Notes: generated by a model not told the origin, from the sequence alone. A stretch of DNA of 64,000 bases from an uncultured Tenacibaculum sp. (GCA_947492185.1 CANLMR010000003.1:1-64000), one strand, 5' to 3'. Counted from the stretch's first letter, positions 1 through 8,399 are shown. Made by a program: numbers and translations.

Positions 1-84
1 TAATTGATAATTGATAATTGATAATTGATAATTGATAATTGATAATTGATAATTGATAATTGATAATTGATAATTGATAATTGA
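1..84. repeat. 7-bp tandem repeat array (AATTGAT)n
   Basis: Eleven perfect copies of AATTGAT (2-78) followed by a partial copy (79-84). The array starts at the window edge, so its true length is unknown. It lies directly upstream of a -7-like box (97-104) of the gene at 123. Each unit carries a TTG. Confidence 0.95.
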
Positions 85-104
85 AATAATAACACATATT
101 TTCG
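74..104 (+). promoter_or_regulatory. Possible promoter whose -33 element lies in the tandem repeat
   Basis: TATTTTCG at 97-104 is a one-base variant of the Bacteroidota -7 box TAnnTTTG. The TTG of the last complete repeat unit (74-76) lies 20 bases upstream, a suitable -33 spacing. The gene start at 123 is about 18 bases downstream. The assignment is by motif only. Confidence 0.4.
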
Positions 105-122
105 CAAGCATAAATACAAACA

Positions 123-701
123 ATGAGTTTATTAAAAGAATTACAAGATAGAAGCGGAAGTCAATGTGAATTATGTACTTCAAAAATCGATTTAAACATC
201 TATGAAGTTCCTCCTATTTCCACTGGAGGTGTAGACGGGAATATTTTAGTTTGTACAAATTGTATTAATCAAATAAACACCTCTGAAACTATAGACACAA
301 ATCATTGGCGTTGCTTAAATGATAGTATGTGGAGCGAATTCTCTCCTGTAAAAGTTGTTGCTTGGAGAATGTTACATCGTTTAAAAAAAGAAGGTTGGTC
401 TCAAGATTTATTAGACATGATGTATTTAGAACCTGAAGAATTATCGTTTGCTAAAGCGACAGGAGATCATTTAGATGAAAGTGAAAAGATAATCCATAGA
501 GATAGTAACGGAGCCATTTTACAAGCTGGTGACAATGTAGTTCTTATCAAAGATTTAAAAGTAAAAGGATCTAGTATGGTATGTAAGCAAGGAACCGCAG
601 TAAGAAGAATTTCTTTAGATCCAGAAAACGCCGAATATATTGAAGGCAAAGTAGACAATCAAAACATTGTTATTATAACTAAGTATGTGAAAAAGTTATA
701 A
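123..701 (+). CDS. PhnA domain-containing protein
   Basis: A 192-residue soluble protein with an N-terminal zinc-ribbon-like module, C15-x2-C18 and C44-x2-C47, and a C-terminal PhnA-like beta domain (about 125-192, starting near DSNGAILQAGDNVVLIKDL). The family is named after phnA of the phosphonate operon, but that gene has no shown role in phosphonate breakdown and no phn genes are nearby, so no pathway is assigned. The protein is longer than the roughly 110-residue enterobacterial PhnA because the two modules are separated by a helical middle. The ATG at 123 is the first in frame. The next gene starts 3 bases after the stop, so the two are probably cotranscribed. Family is fairly sure; function unknown. 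Confidence 0.8.
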   Translation: MSLLKELQDRSGSQCELCTSKIDLNIYEVPPISTGGVDGNILVCTNCINQINTSETIDTNHWRCLNDSMWSEFSPVKVVAWRMLHRLKKEGWSQDLLDMMYLEPEELSFAKATGDHLDESEKIIHRDSNGAILQAGDNVVLIKDLKVKGSSMVCKQGTAVRRISLDPENAEYIEGKVDNQNIVIITKYVKKL

Positions 702-704
702 AAA

Positions 705-1058
705 ATGTCTAAAATTCATAAACAAAAACACTTACAAGCCACTTTATATAAAATTGAAAATGTAAAACGAGAGCAAAACTTTCTTGTTAAGCATTTATGG
801 AAGGTAATTAGTTTTGGAATTTTGTTTGCTTTTTGGGCACCTACGAGAAGACCTAAAAGAGAATTTATGCAACAAGGAGAATCTATGTTAGATAGGAACG
901 AATATTCGTATACTACATTAGTAGTTCTTTATGCTTTAGTCTATTCTACTTTATATTTTATTTATCATATTATTTCCAAATATCAGGACAACAAAAAACT
1001 ATCTAAACTTATCGAATTAAAAAAAAGTCTGGAAAAAGAAATTAAAGAATATGATTAA
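705..1058 (+). CDS. Small two-TM membrane protein, unknown function
   Basis: A 117-residue protein I do not recognise. It shows a basic N-terminus (1-30), a first hydrophobic segment (about 31-46), a short basic/acidic loop, a second longer hydrophobic segment (about 69-90), and a charged Lys/Glu-rich tail (92-117) likely to form a coiled coil. It starts 3 bases after the PhnA-like gene and is followed immediately by a strong hairpin terminator, so it is the last gene of a two-gene unit. No signal peptide cleavage site or catalytic motif is visible. Confidence 0.65.
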   Translation: MSKIHKQKHLQATLYKIENVKREQNFLVKHLWKVISFGILFAFWAPTRRPKREFMQQGESMLDRNEYSYTTLVVLYALVYSTLYFIYHIISKYQDNKKLSKLIELKKSLEKEIKEYD

Positions 1059-1061
1059 AAT

Positions 1062-1092
1062 AAAAAAAGCAGCTAAATAGCTGCTTTTTTTT
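1062..1092. terminator. Bidirectional intrinsic terminator
   Basis: Perfect stem GCAGCT (1069-1074) / AGCTGC (1079-1084), extended by an A-tract on the left and a T-tract on the right. It separates the convergent genes ending at 1058 and 1094 and can serve both. Confidence 0.85.
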
Positions 1093-1093
1093 A

Positions 1094-2143
1094 TTATTTC
1101 TCTGCGTTATAATACACTTTATAAAACTTCATTTTTTTATCTTCGTCATACCCTCTTTCTAAATAATCTGAAGCAGCATCTGGAGCGTCAATATCTATTT
1201 TAATTTGAATATTAGTATCTAGTTTAATCTCCGTTTTTAATTTCCCTTTTTCTTTCTTTAAAACAATATCAGAAACCTCAAAATTATTTCTAACTAACAC
1301 ATCATTTAATTTTTCGAAGTGTTTCTTATAGTCTTCGAACATATCTTTATGTTTATCGTCTTCAAAGATTTCATCTTTAAATGAATGATAATCTACGTTT
1401 TCGTGTTCTTTAAAATAATCTACAGTATTTGCTAAAAAATTACCTTGTTCATGTTTACCATATTCTGGTTTAATAATTTCTTCTGAAAAATCTCGACATA
1501 ATTCTAAATAATGCTGAGTATGTAAATTTCTATCATCAGCAAATTTTACATTTAAGAAATTTTTAATCCAATACTGAGCATCATAATTGTTATTATCAAC
1601 CGATAAAACAACAGTTCCTTCAGCATCTGAAGAATTTAAAATTAGGCAACCTTTATCTAATCTTTTTGTAGATATCCCTTTTTGAACCACCACATCAAAG
1701 CTATCTTCATCTAAATAGGTTTGAAAAAAATCAACTTTGTTCTCAATTTTAAAAATTCCTATTGCCTCGGTTAAAACATCCTTATATTCAATTCCCTCGA
1801 AAAGAACTACTAAAACATCTCCAGTTTTTATTTGAGCAGAATTCGATTGCTCATACAAATGATTTACAATATTTTTAGAGTTCTCAATAAAGATTTCTTC
1901 ATCTTCAAATATTTGATTCGAATAATTATTTATTTCATTCAATCGAACATCTGCATGATGGTTAAAACGATAACTCTGTGTAACTCCTCCAAACGGCTTT
2001 AATAAAAAAGGAAGTAATAATTCGTAACTTTCTTCATCAAATCGCACTAAGCTTTCAGAAAAAGCATTCTGTCCACTATTGTATTTGTTTGCTACTTTGT
2101 GAATTATACATTTTGTAAGTTCAACTCGAGTTCTTTTAATCAT
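1094..2143 (-). CDS. Nucleoid-associated protein, NA37/YejK family
   Basis: A 349-residue protein resembling the 37-kDa nucleoid-associated (NdpA/YejK) family. The typical stretch DAQYWIKNFLNVK followed by TQHYLELCRDF is present near residues 190-215, and acidic segments surround residues 250-270. Known members bind DNA or the nucleoid without a clear sequence preference; the molecular role is poorly defined. The gene is divergent from the tudor-like gene at 2203, with a -7 box (2163-2170, minus strand) giving a short leader. Family assignment rests on remembered motif similarity. It ends in the shared terminator at 1062-1092. Confidence 0.75.
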   Translation of the reverse strand: MIKRTRVELTKCIIHKVANKYNSGQNAFSESLVRFDEESYELLLPFLLKPFGGVTQSYRFNHHADVRLNEINNYSNQIFEDEEIFIENSKNIVNHLYEQSNSAQIKTGDVLVVLFEGIEYKDVLTEAIGIFKIENKVDFFQTYLDEDSFDVVVQKGISTKRLDKGCLILNSSDAEGTVVLSVDNNNYDAQYWIKNFLNVKFADDRNLHTQHYLELCRDFSEEIIKPEYGKHEQGNFLANTVDYFKEHENVDYHSFKDEIFEDDKHKDMFEDYKKHFEKLNDVLVRNNFEVSDIVLKKEKGKLKTEIKLDTNIQIKIDIDAPDAASDYLERGYDEDKKMKFYKVYYNAEK

Positions 2144-2162
2144 CTTTCTAAAAATTAGGGAA

Positions 2163-2170
2163 CAAAAATA
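2163..2170 (-). promoter_or_regulatory. -7 promoter box for the NA37 gene
   Basis: On the minus strand this reads TATTTTTG, an exact TAnnTTTG box, about 20 bases upstream of the ATG at 2143. It partly overlaps a 14-bp palindrome (2165-2178) in the divergent promoter region. Confidence 0.5.
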
Positions 2171-2202
2171 CGTATTTTAGTAACGTTAAAAATAGTTGAT
2201 TT

Positions 2203-2730
2203 ATGAAATTATTAGGTATTGGATCTAGAATTAATCATCCTGAATACGGATTTGGTGTAGTAACAAATGTAGATAACAAACATTATTGGGTTACATTTCA
2301 AGAAAATGGTTTAGAAACTATAGCTCTTGATGACGAATTTGAAACCATTGAAGCTGTAGAAGACGAAGTAGATACCATTAGTTTTTATGAAGTAGAATCT
2401 TCATTACGTAAAATCTTAAAACAATGGAGTGATGTTTCTGAAATCGTGCCAATTTCGGATAAATTTAAAGGAGGTAAATTAATTATTGAACCTGCTGATA
2501 CAAACTTAGCATCAAAAGAAATTCCTATTGATACGTTTTTCCATAAAATTGTAATGGTTAGAGATCGTATTCGTGTTATGGAACAAAAAATTAATTCTAG
2601 CAAAACTCTAGATGATCAAGATAAGATAGATTTACAACAATACATCACTAGAATTTATGGTAGTTTAACCACATTTAATGTATTATTTAAACTAAAATCC
2701 GATCATTTTATTGGTGTGAAATCTAAATAA
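2203..2730 (+). CDS. Protein with N-terminal tudor-like (UvrD/PcrA C-terminal type) domain
   Basis: A 175-residue soluble protein. Residues 4-48 (GSRINHPEYGFGVVTNV, then W and VTF) resemble the small beta-barrel found at the C-terminus of UvrD/PcrA helicases, where it contacts RNA polymerase. The rest (about 60-175) is alpha-helical and I do not recognise it. No helicase motifs are present, so this is not a broken uvrD. An RNA-polymerase or nucleic-acid link is only an inference from the barrel. The gene stands alone, divergent from the nucleoid-protein gene, and is followed by an intergenic region with a small-RNA candidate on the opposite strand. Confidence 0.65.
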   Translation: MKLLGIGSRINHPEYGFGVVTNVDNKHYWVTFQENGLETIALDDEFETIEAVEDEVDTISFYEVESSLRKILKQWSDVSEIVPISDKFKGGKLIIEPADTNLASKEIPIDTFFHKIVMVRDRIRVMEQKINSSKTLDDQDKIDLQQYITRIYGSLTTFNVLFKLKSDHFIGVKSK

Positions 2731-2813
2731 AAATGCGGCAACTAACCACCAGTAAATGATTATGCTTGCCGCACATATTATAATAGGGATTATTATAAAG
2801 GTTCTTCGTCCGA
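2730..2813 (-). ncRNA. Candidate small RNA (about 80 nt) with intrinsic terminator
   Basis: On the minus strand an exact -7 box (2818-2825) is followed by a first hairpin of eight A/T pairs (2778-2785 with 2791-2798, five-base loop) and then a G/C-rich eight-pair hairpin (TGCGGCAA/TTGCCGCA, arms 2766-2773 and 2734-2741, 24-base loop) running into a T-tract. No ORF of useful length is inside. The block sits between the stops of the convergent genes at 2730 and 2877. It could instead be an rnhB 3' UTR with a distant terminator. I do not recognise the RNA family. Confidence 0.5.
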
Positions 2814-2817
2814 GCGG

Positions 2818-2845
2818 CAAATGTAAGTAATACATTAATAATCAA
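2818..2845 (-). promoter_or_regulatory. Promoter of the candidate small RNA
   Basis: Minus strand: TTG (2845-2843), a 17-base spacer, then TACATTTG (2825-2818), an exact TAnnTTTG box. Initiation would fall near 2811-2813. Confidence 0.5.
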
Positions 2846-2876
2846 CTAAAAAAAGAAATATTTTAACGTTATTTAA

Positions 2877-3476
2877 CTAAAAATCTAAGGTTAGTTGATC
2901 TGGTAATAGTTTAAACGTTTTTCGATGATATTTGGTTGCACCGTGAGTTTTAATTCCAGCTCGATGCTCTTTGGTAGGGTAGCCTTTATTCTTTTTCCAA
3001 TTATACATAGGAAATTCTTTATGAATTTTTTCCATGAATTCATCTCTATATGTTTTAGCTAAAATTGATGCAGCTGCAATACTTAAAAACTTTGCATCTC
3101 CCTTAACAATTGTTTGATGCGGAATTTCACCATAAGGCTTAAATTTATTTCCATCAACAATAATAAATTCTGGCATAACACTTAACTTTGCTATAGAGCG
3201 ATGCATGCCTTCTATAGAAGCTTGTAATACATTGAGCTTATCCACCTCTTCATTATCAATAAATGCAACGCCAAAAGATAATGCATGTTCTTCTACATAG
3301 AATCGGAGTTCATTTCTCTTTTTTTCAGATAATTGCTTTGAATCATTTAAAAAAGGGTGTTCAAAATTCTCAGGTAAAATTACTGCTGCTGCCACTACTG
3401 GTCCGGATAAGCAACCTCTTCCAGCCTCATCCGTTCCTGCTTCTAATGAAAATCCACTGTGATTTAATTTTAGCAT
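2877..3476 (-). CDS. rnhB: Ribonuclease HII
   Basis: A 199-residue type 2 RNase H that cleaves the RNA strand of RNA/DNA hybrids and single ribonucleotides in DNA, in the cytoplasm. The signature DEAGRG is at residues 16-21. The catalytic acids are visible as D16, E17, D108 (IIVDGN) and D127 (KGDAKF), with the conserved block [16 protein letters not shown] after it. Length is normal for the family. It is transcribed alone, divergent from the putative porin gene, and no hairpin lies immediately after its stop. Confidence 0.96.
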   Translation of the reverse strand: MLKLNHSGFSLEAGTDEAGRGCLSGPVVAAAVILPENFEHPFLNDSKQLSEKKRNELRFYVEEHALSFGVAFIDNEEVDKLNVLQASIEGMHRSIAKLSVMPEFIIVDGNKFKPYGEIPHQTIVKGDAKFLSIAAASILAKTYRDEFMEKIHKEFPMYNWKKNKGYPTKEHRAGIKTHGATKYHRKTFKLLPDQLTLDF

Positions 3477-3533
3477 AACACAAATTAACAGTTTTCGTAG
3501 ATAACATTCACAAATATTTCCGTTTTATTATTT

Positions 3534-3541
3534 TACATTTG
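3534..3541 (+). promoter_or_regulatory. -7 box directly upstream of the porin start codon
   Basis: TACATTTG is an exact TAnnTTTG match, followed by C as in many Bacteroidota promoters. Its last base is only 5 bases before the ATG at 3547, so transcription would begin at or next to the start codon. Confidence 0.5.
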
Positions 3542-3546
3542 CCTTT

Positions 3547-5508
3547 ATGAAACAATTTTTCATACTTCTATTTTTTGTAGGATGTTTAAACATTCAAGGT
3601 CAATTTAAAACCGTTAATGGTGGGTTTGGAGGTTCTGGTCCTAGAAGAGGGTTAGATTCTTTAGCTAATAATGAGATTAGTGTTAAGTTAAGTGGTAAAA
3701 CTAAATTTACAGATTATAAAGTTATTAACTTAAAGAAAAGAGATACTGTTTATATAGACACAACACTTACAATACAAAAGGAATACAAACATAATTTTAG
3801 AAGAAAAGATAATTTTGAATTACTTGCTTTTCATAATCAAGGACAAACATTTAATACTTTAGGCTATAATTTTAGAACTATTTCTCAATTCCCTGATATT
3901 GGTTTTACAGCGAAACAATTCAATTATTTAAATATTGACGATATCAATTATTATAAAGTCCCTACTCCTACTACTGAAATAATGTATAAGACTGGTCAGG
4001 AACAAGGACAAGTGTTAGATGCTTTGTTTACATTTAATTTATCTAAACGATTAAATTTAAGTTTTGCTTACCGAGGTTTACGTTCATTAGGACAATATCG
4101 TCGTTCATTATCAAGCTCTGGAAACTTTAGAGCTACAATGACATATAGTACCCCAAAGGATCAATACAATGTTCGAACTCATTTAACTACTCAAGATTTC
4201 ACCAACGAAGAAAGCGGTGGTTTAACCGCAGAATCTTTACAAAATTTTATCTCTAATGATCCTAATTTTACAGATCGAGGAAGATTAGATGTAAACCTAA
4301 CTGATGCCGAGAGTTTACTAGATGGGACACGTTTTTATTTAGATCACAATTTTAAATTGTTTGATAGTAGAGATAGTACAAATACTAAAAATTTCACCGA
4401 CCTTAAAGTTGGACATAAATTACATTATGAAAAAAAGTTTTTCACTTTTGAACAAACTGGCATAACAACTACTTTTTTTGGCAATGCTAGTAAAACTTCA
4501 GGAAGCCTAAGAGAATCTTCAGATTATAGATTAATTAATAATCAAGGATATTTAGAATTCAACTCTAAATATGTTTTAGGAAGATTTAGAGTCAAGGCTA
4601 ATTATACTACTGTAAATTATGGATATGATTCTATATACAATAGCAATGCTTTGATCACCAAAAAACGCTTAACAGGAAATGCTATTGCTTTAGGTGCAGA
4701 TTGGAATGGAAAATTAGGAAACTTTAAAGTTAATGCTAATGCGCTTGTTACACCAGGAAGTGGATATTTAGCTGGAAATCATTTTAATGGTGAAGCTATT
4801 TATGAGAAAGACAGTGTGTTTAAAATAAAAGGTTCTTTATTACTTACTTCTAAAGCACCTAATTTCAACCAACAGTTTTTTCAAAGTGTTTATGAAAAAT
4901 ATAACTGGGAAAATAATTTTACGAATATTGATACCAGAAATATAGGGTTCTCGTTTAAATCTAAATGGGGTAATGCAAGTTTAGATTTTACCAATATTGA
5001 AGATTATGTTTATTTTGACACTGATAGTCTTCCAAAGCAATTTAACGGCTCTATAACCTATTTAAAAATAAAAGCAAATAAAGAATTCAAATTCTTTAAG
5101 AAGTTTGCTCTAGACAATACTGTAATGTATCAAAATGTATCAAGCGGAAGTGATGTGTTCAGAGTTCCAGAATTTGTTACTAGAAATACATTATACTACT
5201 CTGATCATTGGTTTAAAGGAAATCCTTTAGAAGTTCAAATAGGTGCTACGTTTAAATACTTTACTAAATTTAGAGCAAATGCGCATAATCCTATACTAGG
5301 AGAATTTATTCTCCAAAATGATACAGAAATAGGTTTTCCAACACTTGATGTGTTTTTTAATGCAAAGGTAAGAAGAACACGTATATTTTTTAAAATAGAC
5401 AATATAAGCTCAAACTTTTTACCAGACAGAAACTACTTCTCTGCTCCTAACTATCCGTATAGGGACATGTCTATTCGTTTTGGTGTAGTTTGGAACTGGT
5501 TCATTTAA
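3547..5508 (+). CDS. Putative outer-membrane porin (Bacteroidota putative-porin family)
   Basis: A 653-residue protein with an N-terminal signal peptide (about 1-18, hydrophobic FFILLFFVG core) and a body rich in alternating aromatic and polar residues typical of outer-membrane beta-strands. It resembles the Bacteroidota putative porin family often found near rnhB. Near the N-terminus there is a Gly/Arg-rich stretch (GGFGGSGPRRG) before the barrel. The C-terminus ends in aromatic-rich strands. Substrate is unknown. The ATG at 3547 begins a normal signal peptide, and the promoter box lies so close that the mRNA may be leaderless. An 81-residue membrane protein follows 10 bases downstream. Confidence 0.8.
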   Translation: MKQFFILLFFVGCLNIQGQFKTVNGGFGGSGPRRGLDSLANNEISVKLSGKTKFTDYKVINLKKRDTVYIDTTLTIQKEYKHNFRRKDNFELLAFHNQGQTFNTLGYNFRTISQFPDIGFTAKQFNYLNIDDINYYKVPTPTTEIMYKTGQEQGQVLDALFTFNLSKRLNLSFAYRGLRSLGQYRRSLSSSGNFRATMTYSTPKDQYNVRTHLTTQDFTNEESGGLTAESLQNFISNDPNFTDRGRLDVNLTDAESLLDGTRFYLDHNFKLFDSRDSTNTKNFTDLKVGHKLHYEKKFFTFEQTGITTTFFGNASKTSGSLRESSDYRLINNQGYLEFNSKYVLGRFRVKANYTTVNYGYDSIYNSNALITKKRLTGNAIALGADWNGKLGNFKVNANALVTPGSGYLAGNHFNGEAIYEKDSVFKIKGSLLLTSKAPNFNQQFFQSVYEKYNWENNFTNIDTRNIGFSFKSKWGNASLDFTNIEDYVYFDTDSLPKQFNGSITYLKIKANKEFKFFKKFALDNTVMYQNVSSGSDVFRVPEFVTRNTLYYSDHWFKGNPLEVQIGATFKYFTKFRANAHNPILGEFILQNDTEIGFPTLDVFFNAKVRRTRIFFKIDNISSNFLPDRNYFSAPNYPYRDMSIRFGVVWNWFI

Positions 5509-5518
5509 CTTTAACTAC

Positions 5519-5764
5519 ATGAAAGAATCAATTAAAAAATCGTGGTTATTGTTTTTAGTAGCAAGCCTCTCCTTAGGGTTAGCTCCGTTTAAAGAACCTC
5601 ATATTTGGGGCAAACTAAAATGGATAGCTGGAGGTAATGCTTTTAGTGGAAATGAAGCTATGAAACTAATGGATTGGTTTGACACCTTTTTACACGGAAC
5701 GCCATGGATATTTTTTCTAATATCGACGGCATTACATATTTTTTCTAAGTTTTCTAAAAGTTAA
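5519..5764 (+). CDS. Small membrane protein, unknown function
   Basis: An 81-residue protein with two hydrophobic segments, about 9-24 and 62-77, separated by a loop containing Trp residues and a Gly/Asn-rich turn. It starts 10 bases after the putative porin gene and probably shares its transcript. Its stop codon abuts the stop of nhaC on the other strand, with no terminator between. I recognise no motif. A role linked to the porin is only suggested by position. Confidence 0.6.
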   Translation: MKESIKKSWLLFLVASLSLGLAPFKEPHIWGKLKWIAGGNAFSGNEAMKLMDWFDTFLHGTPWIFFLISTALHIFSKFSKS

Positions 5765-7231
5765 TTATTTAGAAGCTAGTTGTCTAATTTTTATTCTGAA
5801 AGCTGCAAAGATTAACGTCATTATTGGACTTAACCAATTAAAAATTGCAAATAAGAAATACTCTCCTACTCCAACTCCTAATACAGTACTTTGATATGCA
5901 CCACAAGTATTCCATGGAATTAACACTGAAGTAACAGTACCCGAATCTTCTAATGTTCTACTTAAATTTTCAGGTGCTAATCCTTTATCCTTAAAAGCAT
6001 CTTTAAACATTTTACCTGGAATAACAATTGCCAAATATTGATCCGAAGCAGCAACATTTAACCCTAAACATCCAAAAACAGTAGTTAAAAATAAACTGAA
6101 TGTTGACTTAGCTAGTGATAATAACTCTTTAGTAATCTTTGCTAATGCTCCAATTCCATCCATAATTCCACCAAAAACCATAGCACAAATTATTAATAAA
6201 ATAGTCCATTTCATTCCATTCATTCCTCCTGCACTAAATAATTCAGTCAGCTTTTCATTATCAGTAGTAATCTGAGTATCAAAAAATATTGCATTAATTA
6301 CCGATTGAAATTTAGAACCGGATAAACTAGCTAAAACTTCAGGCTGAAAAATGAATGAAAATACCGCCGCTAATATAATTCCAGTTCCAAGAGCTATTAA
6401 TGGTTTAGTTTTTAATAATATTAATCCTACAACAACTAATGGCACAATAAATAACCAAGGAGAAATATTAAATGAATTATCTATAGAATTAAGCAAACTG
6501 GTCACATCAGAATTACCAGAAGTATCTATTGTAAAACTTAAAATAGTAAACACAATTAATGTAACTATTATTGTTGGTACTGTAGTATACGCCATATACT
6601 TAATATGAGTAAACAAATCCGTTCCCGCCATAGCCGGAGCTAAATTTGTTGTATCAGATAATGGTGACATTTTATCTCCAAAGTATGCTCCAGATATTAC
6701 TGCCCCGGCTATCATTCCTGTAGGAATTCCTAAAGCAGTACCAATACCGACTAAAGCTATACCTACTGTAGCTGAGGTTGTCCAAGAACTTCCTGTAGCA
6801 ATTGAAATAATTGCTGCAATTATAACAGATGCAGGTAAAAATATTGCTGGACTTAAAACCTGTAATCCATAATATACCATCGCAGGAATAATACCACTAA
6901 TCAACCAAGTTCCTGCTAGCGCTCCAACTAATAATAAAATTAAAATTGGAACAAATACACTTTTCCAATTTTCCCACACCTCATTAATCATCTTTTTAAT
7001 TGTAGTCTTATTAAATAAACCAACAATTGCAGCAACAACACCTCCAATTAATAATATATATTGATTAGAATAATCACCTAACCAAGCTCCATCTTTAAAT
7101 CTAATATTATAATACAATAGACTAATTAAAATAACTACTGGAATTAAAGCTTCCCATATATTTAACTCTTTATTCTGTTGTATTTTTTGATCTTGAATTT
7201 TTATTTCAGAACCCTTGTTAGTTTCTTCCAT
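5765..7231 (-). CDS. nhaC: Na+/H+ antiporter NhaC family
   Basis: A 488-residue inner-membrane protein with about 11-12 hydrophobic segments after a charged 25-residue N-terminal tail. The stretches ATGSSWTTSATVG, GAYFGDKMSPLSDTTNLA and the late LNVAASDQYLAIVIPGKMF followed by EDSGTVTSVLIPWNTCGAY are characteristic of the NhaC/NhaC-like antiporter family. Members exchange Na+ for H+, some together with organic substrates (malate/lactate in MleN). Here it stands alone, so the simplest call is sodium extrusion. It is divergent from the YdjM-like gene at 7313. Confidence 0.88.
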   Translation of the reverse strand: MEETNKGSEIKIQDQKIQQNKELNIWEALIPVVILISLLYYNIRFKDGAWLGDYSNQYILLIGGVVAAIVGLFNKTTIKKMINEVWENWKSVFVPILILLLVGALAGTWLISGIIPAMVYYGLQVLSPAIFLPASVIIAAIISIATGSSWTTSATVGIALVGIGTALGIPTGMIAGAVISGAYFGDKMSPLSDTTNLAPAMAGTDLFTHIKYMAYTTVPTIIVTLIVFTILSFTIDTSGNSDVTSLLNSIDNSFNISPWLFIVPLVVVGLILLKTKPLIALGTGIILAAVFSFIFQPEVLASLSGSKFQSVINAIFFDTQITTDNEKLTELFSAGGMNGMKWTILLIICAMVFGGIMDGIGALAKITKELLSLAKSTFSLFLTTVFGCLGLNVAASDQYLAIVIPGKMFKDAFKDKGLAPENLSRTLEDSGTVTSVLIPWNTCGAYQSTVLGVGVGEYFLFAIFNWLSPIMTLIFAAFRIKIRQLASK

Positions 7232-7297
7232 TGGTTGATTCTTTTGGTTTGTAATGTTACGATTTTGTTAAGACTTACGCAAGTGAAAACCGTTTGC

Positions 7298-7305
7298 TAC
7301 TTTTG
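7298..7305 (+). promoter_or_regulatory. -7 box directly upstream of the YdjM-like gene
   Basis: TACTTTTG followed by C is an exact TAnnTTTG match ending 7 bases before the ATG at 7313. This supports 7313 over the upstream in-frame start at 7178 and implies a very short or absent leader. Confidence 0.5.
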
Positions 7306-7312
7306 CATTCAT

Positions 7313-8341
7313 ATGGATTCATTAACGCAAATAGTTTTAGGAGCTGCCTGTGGTGAAATTGCTCTAGGAAAGAAAATTGGAAACAAAGCTTTATTGTTTG
7401 GTGCTATTGGTGGAACAATTCCCGATTTAGATGTATTTCTAGGTAGAGTCTTTTATTCTAACACCATTGATCAGTTGATTTTTCATAGAGGTTTTATGCA
7501 TTCTATTCCTTTTGCAATTATAGCTGCTTTCGGTTTTGGCTATCTAATGTTTTGGTTATATAACACTGGAAAAAGAAAAGATACTACTACTCGAAAAGAT
7601 TGGATTTGGTTGTTTTTATTATCCATTTTAACTCATCCAATTTTAGATTGTTTTACTCCATACGGAACACAACTTTTTTTACCTTTTTCTAATTATCGAG
7701 TTGCTTTTAACAATATTGCCGTTGCTGATCCATTATACACGCTACCTTTTTTAATTAGTTTAATCCTTTTAATGTTTTACAAAAGAGGAAGTATAAAACG
7801 CTATTGGTGGTTAAAAGCTGGCTTGTATGTTAGCTCTGCATATATGTTACTTACAGTAGTGAACAAATTTTATGTTGATAGTATTTTTAAAAAATCTTTT
7901 CAGGAAGCTGGAATTAACTATTCTCGTTTTTCTGTACAACCTTCAATTTTAAATAATATTTTGTGGTATGGTATTGCAGAAACTGAATCGGATTATAAAG
8001 TGGGTTTTTATTCTATTTTAGACAAAAATGCTGTGGTAGGTGATATTATATCAGTTCCTAAAAACCAACAGCTTTTAGATATGCATAACTCAGATTTAAA
8101 AAAACTAACTTGGTTTAGTAATGAATATTACAATCTTACTAAAGTTGATAATAATGAGTATCGATATAATGATTTGCGTTATCCTTTAATTCAAAACGAT
8201 AGTACTAGTAGTTCCGTTTTTGGATTTCGATTATATAAAAACGGAGATAGATGGGAATATAAAAATGATGCTGAACGTTTTAAAAAAACTTCTCCTTCTG
8301 ATTTATTAAACACAATTTGGGAAAGAATGAAAGGAAAATAA
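7313..8341 (+). CDS. YdjM/LexA-regulated-type membrane-bound metal-dependent hydrolase family protein
   Basis: A 342-residue membrane protein. The N-terminus (MDSLTQIVLGAACGEIALG, then GGTIPDLDVF, then FHRGFMHS, then LTHPILDCFTPYGT) carries the conserved Asp and His residues of the YdjM/DUF457 family annotated as membrane-bound metal-dependent hydrolases. Four to five hydrophobic segments follow up to about residue 200, then a soluble C-terminal domain. The biochemical reaction is not established for the family. I chose ATG 7313, not 7178, because the family motif starts at this Met and the promoter box lies between the two. The gene is monocistronic and ends at a hairpin. Confidence 0.78.
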   Translation: MDSLTQIVLGAACGEIALGKKIGNKALLFGAIGGTIPDLDVFLGRVFYSNTIDQLIFHRGFMHSIPFAIIAAFGFGYLMFWLYNTGKRKDTTTRKDWIWLFLLSILTHPILDCFTPYGTQLFLPFSNYRVAFNNIAVADPLYTLPFLISLILLMFYKRGSIKRYWWLKAGLYVSSAYMLLTVVNKFYVDSIFKKSFQEAGINYSRFSVQPSILNNILWYGIAETESDYKVGFYSILDKNAVVGDIISVPKNQQLLDMHNSDLKKLTWFSNEYYNLTKVDNNEYRYNDLRYPLIQNDSTSSSVFGFRLYKNGDRWEYKNDAERFKKTSPSDLLNTIWERMKGK

Positions 8342-8377
8342 AAAGCCTCAATAGAAAAACTATTGAGACCTTATATT
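8341..8377. terminator. Bidirectional intrinsic terminator
   Basis: Perfect 8-bp stem CTCAATAG (8347-8354) / CTATTGAG (8360-8367) with an A5 loop. The T-tract is better on the minus strand (for the PLP lyase gene) than on the plus strand. Confidence 0.8.
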
Positions 8378-8399
8378 TTATTTATATGATTGATTAATT

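Noticed and set aside
1..84. CRISPR-like array
   Set aside because: A pure 7-bp tandem repeat with no spacers and no cas genes.
123..701. Phosphonate breakdown gene
   Set aside because: PhnA family members are not known to break down phosphonates and no phn genes are near.
2165..2178. 14-bp palindrome AAAATACGTATTTT in the divergent promoter region
   Set aside because: Short, A/T-rich and largely overlapping a -7 box, so chance is likely in this low-G+C sequence.
7178..7312. Upstream in-frame start for the YdjM-like gene
   Set aside because: It would overlap nhaC on the opposite strand and add 45 residues unlike the family; a promoter box lies between it and the chosen ATG at 7313.
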